Of a stretch of DNA of 6,588 bases, positions 1 to 5,960 are shown one piece after another. The notes beneath the pieces are model-generated. The model had not been told where the DNA came from. It did not search any database and saw only the letters and a program-made list of their open reading frames with translations. The position numbers and the translations under genes are program-made. This stretch comes from Spirosoma fluviale. Lineage in GTDB: Bacteria > Bacteroidota > Bacteroidia > Cytophagales > Spirosomataceae. Location of the stretch: NCBI GenBank assembly GCA_945860325.1, contig CAMARL010000107.1:1-6588 (forward strand). Direction: 5' to 3'. Position 1 is the stretch's first letter; every line of letters starts with the position of its first letter.

Positions 1-36
1 AATTAACCCAGGACTTTCAATATGGCTAAAATCCAT
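1..36 (-). CDS. Start of a further operon gene, cut by the left edge; product unknown
   Basis: An ATG at 36-34 opens a frame that runs to the window edge and reads MDFSHIESPGLI. It begins 4 bases after the stop codon of the preceding SDR gene, the same short spacing seen through the rest of the block, so it is probably the next gene of the operon. Twelve residues are too few to assign a family and I do not recognise them. By context it could be another step in sugar acid or lactate metabolism, a lactate or aldehyde dehydrogenase, a glycoside hydrolase or a regulator. The call rests on spacing and strand only. Confidence 0.45.
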   Translation of the reverse strand, partial: MDFSHIESPGLI

Positions 37-40
37 AATA

Positions 41-823
41 TTAGATTAATGATCGGTCTAAATGTACATATCCCCCATCCACATGTATTAATTGGCCAGT
101 GGTATGGCTAGATTTATTAGATAATAAAAAAGTTACCATGGCGCCCAACTCTTCTTTAGTCGTCATTCGTTTACCTAAGGGAATTTTATTTTCTATTTCA
201 CGCAAGGTATCTGAAGGATTTGGTAAAGTTTGTATCCATTTATCATACATGGGAGTATAACATTCTGCCACAATGACCGCATTAACACGAATTCCATAAG
301 GCAGTAATTCTACCGCCCATTCTCGAGTTAAAGCATTTCTACCACCATTAGATGCGGCATATGCCGATGTTCCACCTTGTCCAGTTTCTGCTACTTTAGA
401 ACCAATGTTGACAATGGAACCTTTGGTTTTAATTAAGTGTGGTAAGCAAGCTTGAGCTAATAAATAATAATGAATTAAATTCGAATGCAATGATTGAACA
501 AATTTTTCATAGGTACCATTAGCTAATCCCACCCCATCATTTATACCAGCATTATTAACTAATCCATCAATTCTCCCAAATTTATTGAATATTTCATCGA
601 TCACTTTTTTACATTGATTTGGATCACTTAATTCTGCAACAAAAGAAAATGCTTGTCCACCGATGGCTTGAATTTTTTCAATACATGTAAGATTATCATT
701 TTCGTTTCGACCTACAATCGCTACCATTGCACTTTCAAGGGCTAAACTTTCGCTTATTCCTTCCCCAATACCTTTTGCACCTCCAGTGACGATGATCACT
801 TTTTCTTTTAATCCTAAATTCAT
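41..823 (-). CDS. Short-chain dehydrogenase, probable L-fucose dehydrogenase (sugar to lactone)
   Basis: This 260-residue cytoplasmic classical SDR has the usual family length of about 250-260. Its Rossmann cofactor motif TGGAKGIG is at residues 13-20 and NNAG at 90-93. The active-site candidates are Asn115, Ser142 and Tyr155. The position four after the Tyr, normally the catalytic Lys of YxxxK, is Asn159 (YAASN, codon AAT). The end of strand beta-2 reads VGRN with no acidic residue, which in this family favours NADP+ or dual cofactor use. The C-terminal GGYVHLDR segment and the IVAECYTP segment near residue 184 resemble bacterial SDRs annotated as L-fucose dehydrogenase. The inferred reaction is oxidation of L-fucose at C1 to L-fuconolactone, feeding the lactonase gene just upstream. 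Its ATG overlaps that gene's stop as TAATG. A related 6-deoxy or C4-epimeric sugar such as L-galactose or D-arabinose is possible. Family is certain; substrate is inferred from context. Confidence 0.8.
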   Translation of the reverse strand: MNLGLKEKVIIVTGGAKGIGEGISESLALESAMVAIVGRNENDNLTCIEKIQAIGGQAFSFVAELSDPNQCKKVIDEIFNKFGRIDGLVNNAGINDGVGLANGTYEKFVQSLHSNLIHYYLLAQACLPHLIKTKGSIVNIGSKVAETGQGGTSAYAASNGGRNALTREWAVELLPYGIRVNAVIVAECYTPMYDKWIQTLPNPSDTLREIENKIPLGKRMTTKEELGAMVTFLLSNKSSHTTGQLIHVDGGYVHLDRSLI

Positions 824-825
824 TA
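821..825 (-). other. TAATG stop/start overlap, lactonase to fucose dehydrogenase
   Basis: On the minus strand the lactonase stop TAA (825-823) shares its last A with the ATG (823-821) of the SDR gene. No Shine-Dalgarno sequence precedes the ATG, so re-initiation by the terminating ribosome is the likely way this gene is translated. Confidence 0.8.
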
Positions 826-1653
826 TAAGTTTATTTTATAAAATTGAAGACAATTATCGATGGTGATTTTTTTTATTTCATTCGATGATAATTGGGCGAT
901 CGATTTTTTAAATGTATTAACCCAACTAGATAGTTCATCCGCAACTAATACAACGGGATAATCTGTTCCGAACATTAATCGATCCGCGCCAAATACCTCT
1001 AAAGCAATTTCAATTATATTCAAAATATCTTTCTCATTATAATTAAACCATTCGGCTTCCGTAATTAAACCTGAAATTTTAGCGGATACATTTTCTAATT
1101 CCTTGAACTTTTCAATATTCTTTTTCCATTCGGCAATATCCCCAGTTCTAATAGGTGGCTTAGCCAAATGATCTAACACAATCCTTTGATTTGAATTTTT
1201 CTTGCAAAAATTAATGCCAGCATTTAATTGGCTCGGATAAATAAGCAAATCATACGCAAAATCAAATGTATCCAATAATTGAACTCCTTTTAAAAAATTG
1301 GTTCTAGCTAAAAAGTTAGGATCTGATTCCGACTGAACTACATGTCTGAAACCAACAATCTTTTCAAATTGCGAAAAATAAGTTAACTGACTTTCAATGT
1401 TTTTTGATTGTAAATCCACCCAACCAACTATACCTTTTATGAATTCGGATTGTTCTGCTAATGATATTAAAAAGAAAGTTTCATCTTCTGAGGAATCGGC
1501 CTGCACGGCTATGCAACCGTCAATTTGATTTTGGGCGAATAACTCGACTGAATCATTAGGATGAAAATTCTTGCGAATTCTTCCCATATCCTCAGTTATC
1601 CAAACATCTCGGTTTACACTATATGTCCAAAAATGTTGATGTGAATCAATCAT
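823..1653 (-). CDS. Amidohydrolase-2 (COG3618) family sugar lactonase, probable L-fuconolactone hydrolase
   Basis: This 276-residue TIM-barrel metal-dependent hydrolase has the normal length for the family. It opens with the diagnostic MIDSHQHFW, whose His5 and His7 form the HxH metal site. Further motifs are GFRH (101-104), DHLAKP (161-166), AKISGL (191-196) and FGTDYP (228-233), where Asp231 is the expected catalytic aspartate. The family includes L-fuconolactone, L-rhamnono-lactone and 4-sulfomuconolactone hydrolases. Among these, the dehydrogenase directly downstream and the dehydratase upstream point to opening of L-fuconolactone to L-fuconate in the cytoplasm. There is no signal peptide. 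The start is secure because the motif at residue 1 is the canonical family N-terminus and the ATG sits in a TAATG overlap with the FAH-family gene. L-rhamnono-lactone is the main alternative substrate. Confidence 0.87.
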   Translation of the reverse strand: MIDSHQHFWTYSVNRDVWITEDMGRIRKNFHPNDSVELFAQNQIDGCIAVQADSSEDETFFLISLAEQSEFIKGIVGWVDLQSKNIESQLTYFSQFEKIVGFRHVVQSESDPNFLARTNFLKGVQLLDTFDFAYDLLIYPSQLNAGINFCKKNSNQRIVLDHLAKPPIRTGDIAEWKKNIEKFKELENVSAKISGLITEAEWFNYNEKDILNIIEIALEVFGADRLMFGTDYPVVLVADELSSWVNTFKKSIAQLSSNEIKKITIDNCLQFYKINL

Positions 1654-1655
1654 TA
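1651..1655 (-). other. TAATG stop/start overlap, FAH-family hydrolase to lactonase
   Basis: The FAH-family stop TAA (1655-1653) and the lactonase ATG (1653-1651) share one base. The leader lacks a Shine-Dalgarno sequence, so coupled translation is likely. Confidence 0.8.
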
Positions 1656-2498
1656 AGAATAAGCCACTAATTTTTGTCTCTGTTCCCCTAAACTATCCAT
1701 TCCTAATGTAACACAATCGCCAGGCTGTAAAAAAACGGGTGGCTTTAAACCAAGTCCAACGCCATGTGGAGTACCTGTGCTTATTACATCACCTGGTAAT
1801 AACGTCATAAATTGTGAAATATAAGAAACTACTTGGGGTACATTAAAGATCAACTGATTAGTGTTACTAACTTGGAATCTTTTTCCATTGACATCAAGCC
1901 ACATATTTAAATCATGAACATCCTTAACCTCATCCTTCGTAACTAAGAATGGTCCTAAGGGAGCAAATGTATCACAACCCTTGCCTTTTGACCAATTACC
2001 ACCTCTTTCTAATTGAAATTCTCTTTCCGAATAATCATTATGCAAACAGTATCCTGCTACATAATCATAGGCATCTTTTTCAGAAACATATTGAGCTTTT
2101 TTGCCAATCACAATGGCTAATTCTACCTCCCAATCTGTTTTAGAAGAACCTTTAGGTATAATAACGTCATCAAAGGGACCATTTAAAGCTGTGGTACTTT
2201 TAAAAAACAAAATAGGTTCTTTAGGTATTTCAGCTCCCGTTTCTTTTGCGTGATCTATATAATTTAAGCCTACACATATGATTTTTGAAGGCCTAGCCAC
2301 ACAAGACCCAATTCTTTCTGGGTGTTGTATTTCTTTTAAATTATTGTTTAAGATTATATTTTCTAGATTTCGGATGCCATCATTTTCAAAAAATGATTCA
2401 TTAAAATCAGTTATATAATCTGAGACATCAAAGTATTTATCATTGATTAATACTGCAGGTTTTTCCTTATTTAGCTTTCCAATTCTAACTAATTTCAT
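1653..2498 (-). CDS. Fumarylacetoacetate hydrolase family protein, probable 2,4-diketo-3-deoxy-L-fuconate hydrolase
   Basis: With the start at 2498 the product is 281 residues beginning MKLVRIG, the usual N-terminus of this FAH subfamily. An ATG 33 bases upstream (2531) is also in frame, but it would add MGRFKRHKINK and overlap the SGNH gene by 28 bases, so I reject it. Metal-site residues are visible as Glu124 and Glu126 in WEVELAIVIG and Asp155 in HNDYSERE. Other family signatures are VGLNY (77-81), CDTFAPLGP (175-183) and GDVISTGTPHGVG (236-248). Proteins of this type cleave 2,4-diketo-3-deoxy sugar acids, giving pyruvate and L-lactate from the L-fuconate or L-rhamnonate derivative. Similar proteins are often labelled ureidoglycolate lyase, which does not fit this context. 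It acts in the cytoplasm as the last step of the pathway encoded here. Confidence 0.85.
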   Translation of the reverse strand: MKLVRIGKLNKEKPAVLINDKYFDVSDYITDFNESFFENDGIRNLENIILNNNLKEIQHPERIGSCVARPSKIICVGLNYIDHAKETGAEIPKEPILFFKSTTALNGPFDDVIIPKGSSKTDWEVELAIVIGKKAQYVSEKDAYDYVAGYCLHNDYSEREFQLERGGNWSKGKGCDTFAPLGPFLVTKDEVKDVHDLNMWLDVNGKRFQVSNTNQLIFNVPQVVSYISQFMTLLPGDVISTGTPHGVGLGLKPPVFLQPGDCVTLGMDSLGEQRQKLVAYS

Positions 2499-2503
2499 CT
2501 TAT

Positions 2504-3178
2504 TTATTTTATGTCTTTTAAAACGTCCCACATAACTTCAGCTAAGAAAACATTTCCAGCTTCATTTAAGTGAACTCTATCCGATGTTAATATACCCAAT
2601 GCTTTATTTTCTGTATTGAATTTTGTTTCATAATCAATAAAAGCTTTACGCAAATCAATCAATTTACAATGATCATCTAAAGCTATTTTTCTTATAACCG
2701 TTGAAAAGTAATTCAAATCCCCATCATTCTCATTTGTTGAGTCGTACTTCTCACCAATTAATGTAGGTGTACAGATAACTACTTGACTACCAGATTTTTG
2801 TATCCTCTGTATTAAAGCATGATAAAACTTTTCAAACTTGTCATAATCTGTTCCTGTCCTAGAGGAAGTCTTATGCCAAACATCATTGATTCCAATATAG
2901 ATTACAACAATATTAGGTTTCTTAGCAATCACATCTTCTTCATGACGCAAGTATAAATCATAAATTTTGTTGCCTCCTATTCCAGCTCCTATTAATTCAT
3001 ATTTTCCGGATAAGCCTTTAGAAGAAAGCATTTCTGCCATTTTAGTTATATAGCCTGTTTTTCCGATGCCGGCTTGTGTAATAGAATCACCAAAAAATAA
3101 AATTTTAATCGGGTTATCAGCTTTGAATGAAAATAGAGAAGAGATCAGTAGCCAGGCAAAAAATAGTTTTGTTTTCAT
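2504..3178 (-). CDS. Secreted SGNH/GDSL-family hydrolase, possible carbohydrate O-acyl esterase
   Basis: The 224-residue product starts with a Sec signal peptide: MKTK, then the hydrophobic run LFFAWLLISSLFSF, with cleavage likely near residue 20. No Cys follows, so it is not a lipoprotein, and it should be periplasmic or exported. All four SGNH blocks are visible: block I FFGDSIT with nucleophile Ser32; block II Gly69 in GIGGN; block III GIND with Asn98; and block V DRVH with Asp200 and His203. The fold covers lipases, acetylxylan and rhamnogalacturonan acetylesterases and sialate O-acetylesterases. The gene lies between two cytoplasmic pathway genes (5-base gaps on each side), so deacylation of a fucose- or deoxysugar-containing glycan before uptake is a reasonable guess. 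The sequence does not fix the substrate. Confidence 0.83.
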   Translation of the reverse strand: MKTKLFFAWLLISSLFSFKADNPIKILFFGDSITQAGIGKTGYITKMAEMLSSKGLSGKYELIGAGIGGNKIYDLYLRHEEDVIAKKPNIVVIYIGINDVWHKTSSRTGTDYDKFEKFYHALIQRIQKSGSQVVICTPTLIGEKYDSTNENDGDLNYFSTVIRKIALDDHCKLIDLRKAFIDYETKFNTENKALGILTSDRVHLNEAGNVFLAEVMWDVLKDIK

Positions 3179-3183
3179 TGTAT

Positions 3184-3951
3184 TTAATTATTTAAGTGTA
3201 AAAAACCACCATCCAAAGGATAGTCGCAACCTGTTGCAAAAGATGCTTCGTCTGAGCATAAATATAAGGCCAAATGAGCTATCTCTATGGGTTTAGCCAT
3301 TCTGCCAATGGGTTGAGAGGCTGATAGCTTTTTGAACATTTCATCTTGATTATTGGGATAGTTTTTCTCAATGAATCCATCCACAAACGGCGTATGAACT
3401 CTTGCAGGAGAAATACAATTGCATCTTATTCCTTTTGATATATAATCTTTGGCGATGGACTGAGTCATGGATTTTATAGCTCCTTTAGTCATCGAATATC
3501 CAAATCGATCTGGAATCCCAACGGATGAAGCTACGGAGGCCATATTTAATATTACGCCAGACCTATTGTTGACCATGATTGGAATAACGGCTTTGATGCA
3601 ATTAAATGCTCCTTTAACATTGACATCAAAGATTTTTTGAAAGTCATCAGAACTTGTATTTTCAACGTTTCCAATTTGCGCAATCCCTGCATTATTAATT
3701 AAAACATCAATTCTGTTTAGTGAATTTATTTCATCTAAAACTAAAGCTTCATTTGTAATATCAACGGGATGAAACTTAGAATTGTCATCGTAATTTTTTA
3801 CTTCGGCTATCGTTTCATCAGATAAAGAACTTTTAAAATCAAAAATATGAACCTCAGCGCCTTGTTGGGCAAATAGTATGGAAATAGCTCTTCCGATACC
3901 AGAACTACCCCCAGTAATAATAACCACTTTATTTTTCAATGAAAAAATCAT
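3184..3951 (-). CDS. Short-chain dehydrogenase, probable 2-keto-3-deoxy-L-fuconate 4-dehydrogenase (NAD+)
   Basis: This 255-residue classical SDR has an intact active site: cofactor loop TGGSSGIG (13-20), NNAG (86-89), Asn111, Ser139, Tyr152 and Lys156 (YSMTK). Asp38 at the end of strand beta-2 (HIFDFK) indicates NAD+ rather than NADP+. The stretch from ASVASS (138-143) through Arg149, Tyr152 and GIRCNCISP (174-182) closely resembles the DHRS6/BDH2 branch of SDRs, which contains bacterial 2-keto-3-deoxy-L-fuconate dehydrogenases; an Arg three residues before the catalytic Tyr is a substrate carboxylate ligand there. The inferred reaction gives 2,4-diketo-3-deoxy-L-fuconate, the substrate of the FAH-family enzyme encoded two genes downstream. 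It starts 9 bases after the dehydratase stop. The rhamnonate analogue or a beta-hydroxy acid are alternative substrates. Confidence 0.83.
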   Translation of the reverse strand: MIFSLKNKVVIITGGSSGIGRAISILFAQQGAEVHIFDFKSSLSDETIAEVKNYDDNSKFHPVDITNEALVLDEINSLNRIDVLINNAGIAQIGNVENTSSDDFQKIFDVNVKGAFNCIKAVIPIMVNNRSGVILNMASVASSVGIPDRFGYSMTKGAIKSMTQSIAKDYISKGIRCNCISPARVHTPFVDGFIEKNYPNNQDEMFKKLSASQPIGRMAKPIEIAHLALYLCSDEASFATGCDYPLDGGFLHLNN

Positions 3952-3960
3952 ACAATAATT

Positions 3961-5625
3961 TTATAATTTAACGCCTCTTCTCCAAAACATAAAATCATCC
4001 TGACCTAAGTCCATCGCTTTGGTATTAATTTCGCCTGAAGCTAATTTAATGATGTAATTTAAAACCTCTTCCCCTATTTCTTCAACTGATTTATCACCTG
4101 AAATGATGGGACCACAATCTATATCTATAATTTCAGGTAACTTTTCTGCTAACCTTGTATTGGTCGATAATTTTACCATTGGGCAAATAGGATTACCTGT
4201 AGGCGTACCTAAACCCGTGGTAAACAATTGAATAGTAGCTCCGGCTCCCGCCATACCCGTAGTTGCTAAAACATCATTTCCAGGAGTGCAAACTAAATTC
4301 AAACCACTTTCTATTACATATTGTCCATATCCAAGGGAAGCTACAATAGGTGAAGAACCAGCTTTTTTTGCTGCTCCAGCCGACTTTATAGCATCAGTAA
4401 TTAATCCATCTTTAATATTACCGGGTGATGGATTCATATCAAAACCAGCACCTACCGCTGCTGCTCTTTTTGCATATTCACGCATCATTAGACCAAAATC
4501 ATCCGCTACTTGGCTATTAATGGATCTATTTTGAAGTTCTTGTTCCACTCCACATAATTCGGGAAATTCTGCAATCATAACAGTTCCTCCCAACGATACA
4601 ATTAAATCAGCTGTATGTCCAATGGCTGGATTAGCAGAAATACCTGAAAATCCATCTGAGCCCCCACACTTTACACCTACTCGTAGTTTAGATAATGGAG
4701 CTGGAGTTCTTTGGCATTTATTTATTTCGATTAAACCTTCAAACGTTTTATGAATTACTTCACTTAACATTTGTTCTACCCCACTTCCTTCATCTTGTTG
4801 CTGTTCGAAAATATATAATGGCTTAGAAAAATTAGGATCTTTTTCCATTAATTTTTCCTGAAATAAGCTAATTTGAGAATTCTGACAACCTAAACTTAAT
4901 ATGGTTATCCCACCCACATTTGGGTTCAAGCAATAACCTGCCAACAAAGAACATAAATTATCTGATTCGTCTTTATTTTCTCCGCAACCACTTTCATGAG
5001 TCAAAAATTTTATTCCATCTATGTTTTTAAACAAATCGCTTTTGTGGACTAATGTCGTTTTCTTAGACTTGTCAAACTCAGGTAGTTTTAATTTTTCGCC
5101 ATTTTGAATTTGATTTTTTAATATAACTACTTGCTCGGTAAAAGGGTCATTTTTTTGAAAACCTAATCCATTGATAAATGCATTTTTCAATAATTCAATA
5201 TTCCTATTTTCACAAAATACTAATGGTATCACTAGCCAAAAGTTCTGAGTTCCTACTTGACCATCAGATCTATGAAAACCATTAAAAGTTAATTGTTTCC
5301 ATTTATCTACATTGGGTGGAGACCAGTGATAATCTTTGATTTTACCTTTAAACTCTTGAGAAGCATGATGCAAATTAAAGGTATGAACTAAGCCACCTTT
5401 AGTTATTGGTTGTTTGGCTATGCCAACCAAAACACCATACATAATGGCTTCTCCATTCATTGGAATAGCTTCAGTTGTAAATTTATGTTTGGCATCAATA
5501 TCATCTTGTAAAATAATACGGTTACCATTGTGAATAATTTCAGTTCCTTTTTTCAAATTCTGTAACGCTACTAACAAATTGTCATCGTCATTAATTTGCA
5601 AAAAAGTCTTTCTTTTCGTAATCAT
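3961..5625 (-). CDS. UxaA/altronate dehydratase family enzyme, probable L-fuconate dehydratase
   Basis: The 554-residue protein has an N-terminal SAF-like domain (about residues 1-90) joined to a full UxaA dehydratase domain. It is longer than the roughly 495 residues of E. coli UxaA but intact. Landmarks are GFHRSDGQVGTQN (116-128), HESGCG (210-215), LGCQ (245-248), KCGGSDGFSG (319-328), EFPELCGVE (353-361), TPGND (447-451) and GNPICPMVKLSTN (477-489). The conserved Cys and His fit a metal-dependent dehydratase of hexonates such as altronate or galactarate. The neighbours concern a 6-deoxy sugar and no uronate isomerase or reductase is present, so I infer dehydration of L-fuconate to 2-keto-3-deoxy-L-fuconate. 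From memory, the Campylobacter jejuni fucose locus also carries UxaA-like genes for this step. It starts 3 bases after the mutarotase stop. Family is certain; substrate is inferred. Confidence 0.85.
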   Translation of the reverse strand: MITKRKTFLQINDDDNLLVALQNLKKGTEIIHNGNRIILQDDIDAKHKFTTEAIPMNGEAIMYGVLVGIAKQPITKGGLVHTFNLHHASQEFKGKIKDYHWSPPNVDKWKQLTFNGFHRSDGQVGTQNFWLVIPLVFCENRNIELLKNAFINGLGFQKNDPFTEQVVILKNQIQNGEKLKLPEFDKSKKTTLVHKSDLFKNIDGIKFLTHESGCGENKDESDNLCSLLAGYCLNPNVGGITILSLGCQNSQISLFQEKLMEKDPNFSKPLYIFEQQQDEGSGVEQMLSEVIHKTFEGLIEINKCQRTPAPLSKLRVGVKCGGSDGFSGISANPAIGHTADLIVSLGGTVMIAEFPELCGVEQELQNRSINSQVADDFGLMMREYAKRAAAVGAGFDMNPSPGNIKDGLITDAIKSAGAAKKAGSSPIVASLGYGQYVIESGLNLVCTPGNDVLATTGMAGAGATIQLFTTGLGTPTGNPICPMVKLSTNTRLAEKLPEIIDIDCGPIISGDKSVEEIGEEVLNYIIKLASGEINTKAMDLGQDDFMFWRRGVKL

Positions 5626-5628
5626 TAT

Positions 5629-5958
5629 TTATAATTTAAAAATATTCTCGGCCAAAACCCACTTAACATTTTCAGGAGATCCTGGAATGTTTTTTTGATA
5701 AGTAGACATAAGTTTTTCCCAAGATATGACTTGAGAATTATTTATATCTAATTCATTTTTATGTTCAAAATTGAAATCATCATTCGCTTTAATTTCCATG
5801 ACCATGCGGTCATGAAACCTATATATTTCCATTGAAATAATTCCTGAATCAAAAATACTTTTTTTGATGGCTAAGGGAATATCTTTATGGTAATCTATGT
5901 ACTCAGAAATCATTTTTTCGTCATTTACTAAATCTAAAAATAAAATATATTTTTTCAT
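5629..5958 (-). CDS. L-rhamnose mutarotase family (DUF718) protein, probable L-fucose mutarotase
   Basis: This 109-residue protein is the normal length for the RhaM/DUF718 family of dimeric ferredoxin-like alpha/beta-barrel mutarotases. Family landmarks are Tyr20 and His24 in YIDYHK (His24 matches the catalytic His of RhaM), Tyr46 in the GIISMEIYRF strand, WEKLMSTYQ (80-88), Pro92, and the C-terminal KWVLAENIFKL. It should interconvert alpha and beta anomers of the incoming sugar in the cytoplasm, supplying the anomer used by the dehydrogenase. Members of this family occur in both rhamnose and fucose operons, so it does not decide the substrate; the FucP-type transporter directly upstream favours fucose. 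It is not the unrelated FucU/RbsD type. The ATG overlaps the transporter stop as TAATG. Confidence 0.85.
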   Translation of the reverse strand: MKKYILFLDLVNDEKMISEYIDYHKDIPLAIKKSIFDSGIISMEIYRFHDRMVMEIKANDDFNFEHKNELDINNSQVISWEKLMSTYQKNIPGSPENVKWVLAENIFKL

Positions 5959-5960
5959 TA
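5956..5960 (-). other. TAATG stop/start overlap, transporter to mutarotase
   Basis: The transporter stop TAA (5960-5958) and mutarotase ATG (5958-5956) share one base, with no Shine-Dalgarno sequence. This is the third junction of this form in the window and supports a single co-translated operon. Confidence 0.8.

Noticed and set aside
1949..2143. Plus-strand open frame of 64 codons antisense to the FAH-family gene
   Set aside because: It lies wholly inside a well-supported gene, its translation has no recognisable domain, and the composition looks like a reverse-frame shadow.
1653..2498. Annotation of the FAH-family gene as ureidoglycolate lyase or true fumarylacetoacetase
   Set aside because: There are no purine or tyrosine degradation genes nearby, and the protein is the short FAH type found with sugar-acid pathways.
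3066..3296. Plus-strand open frame of 76 codons across the SGNH/SDR junction
   Set aside because: It is antisense to the ends of two genes with clear motifs, has no family resemblance, and no supported start context.
4286..4534. Plus-strand open frame of 82 codons within the UxaA-like gene
   Set aside because: It mirrors conserved Gly/Ala-rich dehydratase sequence on the opposite strand; no independent sign of coding.
3961..5625. Annotation of the UxaA-like gene simply as altronate dehydratase for uronate catabolism
   Set aside because: No uronate isomerase, reductase or KDG kinase/aldolase lies nearby, and all the neighbours belong to an oxidative deoxysugar route.
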